A stretch of DNA of 8,172 nt from CAYRIF01 sp964424205. Lineage in GTDB: Bacteria; Bacteroidota; Bacteroidia; Cytophagales; Cyclobacteriaceae. The notes beneath the pieces are model-generated. The model worked only from the letters and a program-made list of their open reading frames with translations, was not told the origin of the DNA and searched no databases. Position 1 is the stretch's first letter, and every line of letters starts with the position of its first letter. Positions 6,345-8,172 of this stretch are shown piece by piece. The stretch spans positions 1-8,172 of the forward strand of contig CAYRIF010000172.1 of NCBI GenBank assembly GCA_964424205.1, in the 5' to 3' direction. The position numbers were made by a program, and so were the translations under genes.

Positions 6345-7895
6345 ATGTCCAAAAATAGTTCAGATTTTCTTTTCCAGCTTACAAAATCGCTTAGCAAAGG
6401 GGAAAAACGTGCCTTTAAGCTATTTGTAGCAAGGCATAAAAGTGGGGAAAATGCAAAATTCCTAAAATTATTTAACCAAATAGACAAACAAGATACGTAC
6501 AATGAAAAAAAAATATTGAAAAAAGAGCCTTCGTTTATTCCCGCTCAATTTAGCAATCTAAAAGCAAACCTCTACAAGCAAATACTGCTAAGTCTACAAA
6601 ATCAAAAACCGCAGCATAATCCTTCCATGCAAATCAGAGACTTAGTCGATCAATCTAATATTCTATATGACAAATGCCTTTACCGCCAAAGCTTCAAGGC
6701 CATCGAAAAAGCCAAACAACTAGCACTGAAAAATAATATTCCCTTGCTGCGCTTAGAAATTATAGAGTTCGAAAAAAAACTAGCCCCAAAACTAACTGAT
6801 TTTAGGATAGATGGTATCATCAATGACTTGATGCAAGAATCAGCTGAAATTAGTGAGCAACTGAAAAGCCTCCACCACTTTTCAAATTTATCCTTAAAGC
6901 TCTACTCCTTTTATATGAATATTGGTTTTATCAGAGACCACAAAGACTTTGAAATTGTAACAAGTTTCTTTTTCTCTAGCATGCCTGCATTCAAAGAGGG
7001 GCAATTGTCATTTGATGAGAAAACATACCTGTTTAATTCCATGGTGGGTTACTATTTTTTTATTCAGGATGATGAGCGGGCATTTGAATATGCAAAAAAA
7101 TGGGTAAACCTATTTGAAGAAACCCCAAGTCTTATTACCCCGAAAACAGAAATGTACATCAGGGCGATGAACAATTTGCTCATTAGCCAAAACAAACTAT
7201 ATAGGTACAACGAATTTGTAGAAACGTTTAAAAAATTTGAGGAAATTCCTACGCTAAAAAACATCAACCTCACTAAAAATATTAAATTACTACTTTTCAA
7301 ATACATCTCTACCCATCGTATCAATTACTTTTTTCTTCTAGGTGATTTTAAGAATGGTGTGGCAATCATCCCTGAAATAGCAAAGCAATTGGATGAGTTT
7401 AGCAGTCATTTAGGCATACATCACACACTTATATTTTATTATAAATTTGCTTCCATGTATTTCGGAAACAGCCAATACCAACAAGCGGTCTTTTGGCTAA
7501 ATAAGATAATTAACGCCCAAAATGTAGACTTACGCTCTGATATTCAAGGCTTTGCGAGAATATTAAACTTGATAAGCCATTTCGAACTCGGCAATATGGA
7601 TCTTGTAGAGCATTTCATTCTTTCCACCTACAGGTTCTTAAGAAAGAAAGAAGACTTACATGAGTTTCAGACTTATATCATTAAATTTCTGAAAGCTCTC
7701 AATAAGATAAAGCCAGAGCAGTTGACCGCACTATTTAAAAATCTTCACCGACAAATGCTCTCACTTAAAACCAAACCCTATGAAAAAAGAACTTTCCAGT
7801 ATTTTGACATTGTCTCATGGCTAGAAAGCAAAATAGAACATAGACCTGTTGGTGAAATCATTAAAGAGAAGGCGAGCAAACGGATTTTGGGGTAA
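6345..7895 (+). CDS. Alpha-helical, TPR-like protein of unknown function
   Basis: This 516-residue protein matches no enzyme family I recognise. It starts with a charged helical segment (FLFQLTKSLSKGEKRAFKLF, residues 8-27) followed by KFLKLFNQIDKQ, a beginning I recall from uncharacterised Bacteroidota proteins of about 500 residues. The rest is predicted helix throughout, rich in Lys, Leu, Phe and Tyr, with TPR-like pairs such as YRQSFKAIEKAKQLA and YQQAVFWLNKIIN, suggesting an alpha-solenoid scaffold for protein contacts. No signal peptide, membrane span, catalytic motif or DNA-binding motif is visible, so a cytosolic location is likely. ATG 6345 is preceded by no Shine-Dalgarno site, as is usual here. 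It is transcribed away from leuA and ends 3 bases from the convergent metallo-beta-lactamase gene. It is a real gene by length and composition; its function is unknown. Confidence 0.85.
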   Translation: MSKNSSDFLFQLTKSLSKGEKRAFKLFVARHKSGENAKFLKLFNQIDKQDTYNEKKILKKEPSFIPAQFSNLKANLYKQILLSLQNQKPQHNPSMQIRDLVDQSNILYDKCLYRQSFKAIEKAKQLALKNNIPLLRLEIIEFEKKLAPKLTDFRIDGIINDLMQESAEISEQLKSLHHFSNLSLKLYSFYMNIGFIRDHKDFEIVTSFFFSSMPAFKEGQLSFDEKTYLFNSMVGYYFFIQDDERAFEYAKKWVNLFEETPSLITPKTEMYIRAMNNLLISQNKLYRYNEFVETFKKFEEIPTLKNINLTKNIKLLLFKYISTHRINYFFLLGDFKNGVAIIPEIAKQLDEFSSHLGIHHTLIFYYKFASMYFGNSQYQQAVFWLNKIINAQNVDLRSDIQGFARILNLISHFELGNMDLVEHFILSTYRFLRKKEDLHEFQTYIIKFLKALNKIKPEQLTALFKNLHRQMLSLKTKPYEKRTFQYFDIVSWLESKIEHRPVGEIIKEKASKRILG

Positions 7896-7898
7896 CCA

Positions 7899-8172
7899 TT
7901 ATATCTCTACTTCCTGCCCCAAACTAGGAATAACGATATTCTTAAATCCATCTTCTTGCAGCCCTGCTTTGAATTTTTCTTGACGGCTAATTTCTCCATG
8001 AACTAAGAATACTTTCTTTAGTTTATTCTTATCCTGTGATCGGAGAAAATCCAGCATTTCCTGCTGATCACCATGCGCACTGAATGAGTCCATAATCTTT
8101 ACTTGCGCTTTAAGCTGTTTTTCTTCGCCAAAAATGCGCACCGTTTTAGGCTTATTACGAATTCTTTCACCC
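7899..8172 (-). CDS. MBL-fold RNA-metabolising protein, C-terminal end only
   Basis: The last 91 codons or so of a gene that continues past the right edge. Residues read GERIRNKPKTVRIFGEE, then VKIMDSFSAHGDQQEMLDFL, then KKVFLVHGE and a closing SLGQEVEI. This is the C-terminal RNA-specificity (RMMBL) region of beta-CASP metallo-beta-lactamase proteins: the SAHGD motif and the late VHGE histidine contribute to the two-zinc site. Family members are nucleases acting on RNA, in the group of RNase J and the CPSF73-like YSH1 proteins; the Bacteroidota version is usually an uncharacterised protein of 450-470 residues. The metal-binding HxHxDH motif and the beta-CASP domain lie outside the window. 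The internal GTG at 8141 is not the real start, since the frame is open through position 8172. Confidence 0.88.
   Translation of the reverse strand, partial: GERIRNKPKTVRIFGEEKQLKAQVKIMDSFSAHGDQQEMLDFLRSQDKNKLKKVFLVHGEISRQEKFKAGLQEDGFKNIVIPSLGQEVEI

Overview
The window is AT-rich and looks like a Bacteroidota chromosome, probably of the Cytophagales/Flavobacteriales type. The signs are a short LeuA without a regulatory domain, a DUF6922-like small protein paired with an AbiEii-type nucleotidyltransferase, a lineage-typical helical protein of about 516 residues, few Shine-Dalgarno sites, and a long perfect hairpin after leuC. This placement is inferred from protein character and layout; no database was searched.

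Layout, left to right. Positions 1-1650 (minus) hold the N-terminal part of a large superfamily 1 helicase/ATPase that runs off the left edge. It is not one clean open frame, because the first 25 or so codons are in a different frame from the rest. Positions 1655-2693 (minus) hold an AbiEii-like nucleotidyltransferase toxin preceded by a small putative antitoxin that overlaps it by 14 bases. Only 4 bases separate the toxin stop from the apparent helicase start, so the three look like one operon: a toxin-antitoxin pair plus helicase, and a plausible phage-defence module. Positions 2837-3418 (minus) hold a class I SAM-dependent O-methyltransferase-like protein. An 11-bp perfect inverted repeat (3441-3473) separates this accessory block from leuC.

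Positions 3483-6206 (minus) hold leuC (isopropylmalate dehydratase large subunit) and upstream leuA (2-isopropylmalate synthase), which cover the first two steps of leucine synthesis from 2-ketoisovalerate. Two hairpins lie between them, one a strong GC stem followed by a T run in the leuA-to-leuC direction. leuD and leuB, the usual partners, are not in the window.

Positions 6345-7895 (plus) hold a divergently transcribed alpha-helical, TPR-like protein of unknown function. It converges with only 3 bases to spare on the C-terminal end of an RNA-metabolising metallo-beta-lactamase protein (7899-8172, minus) that runs off the right edge. The 138-base leuA/516-aa-gene intergenic region carries candidate Bacteroidota-type promoters in both directions.

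The most interesting parts are the toxin-antitoxin-helicase operon with its frame break, the palindrome in front of the antitoxin gene, and the hairpin-rich leuA-leuC junction. No CRISPR array, tRNA, rRNA or transposase was seen.
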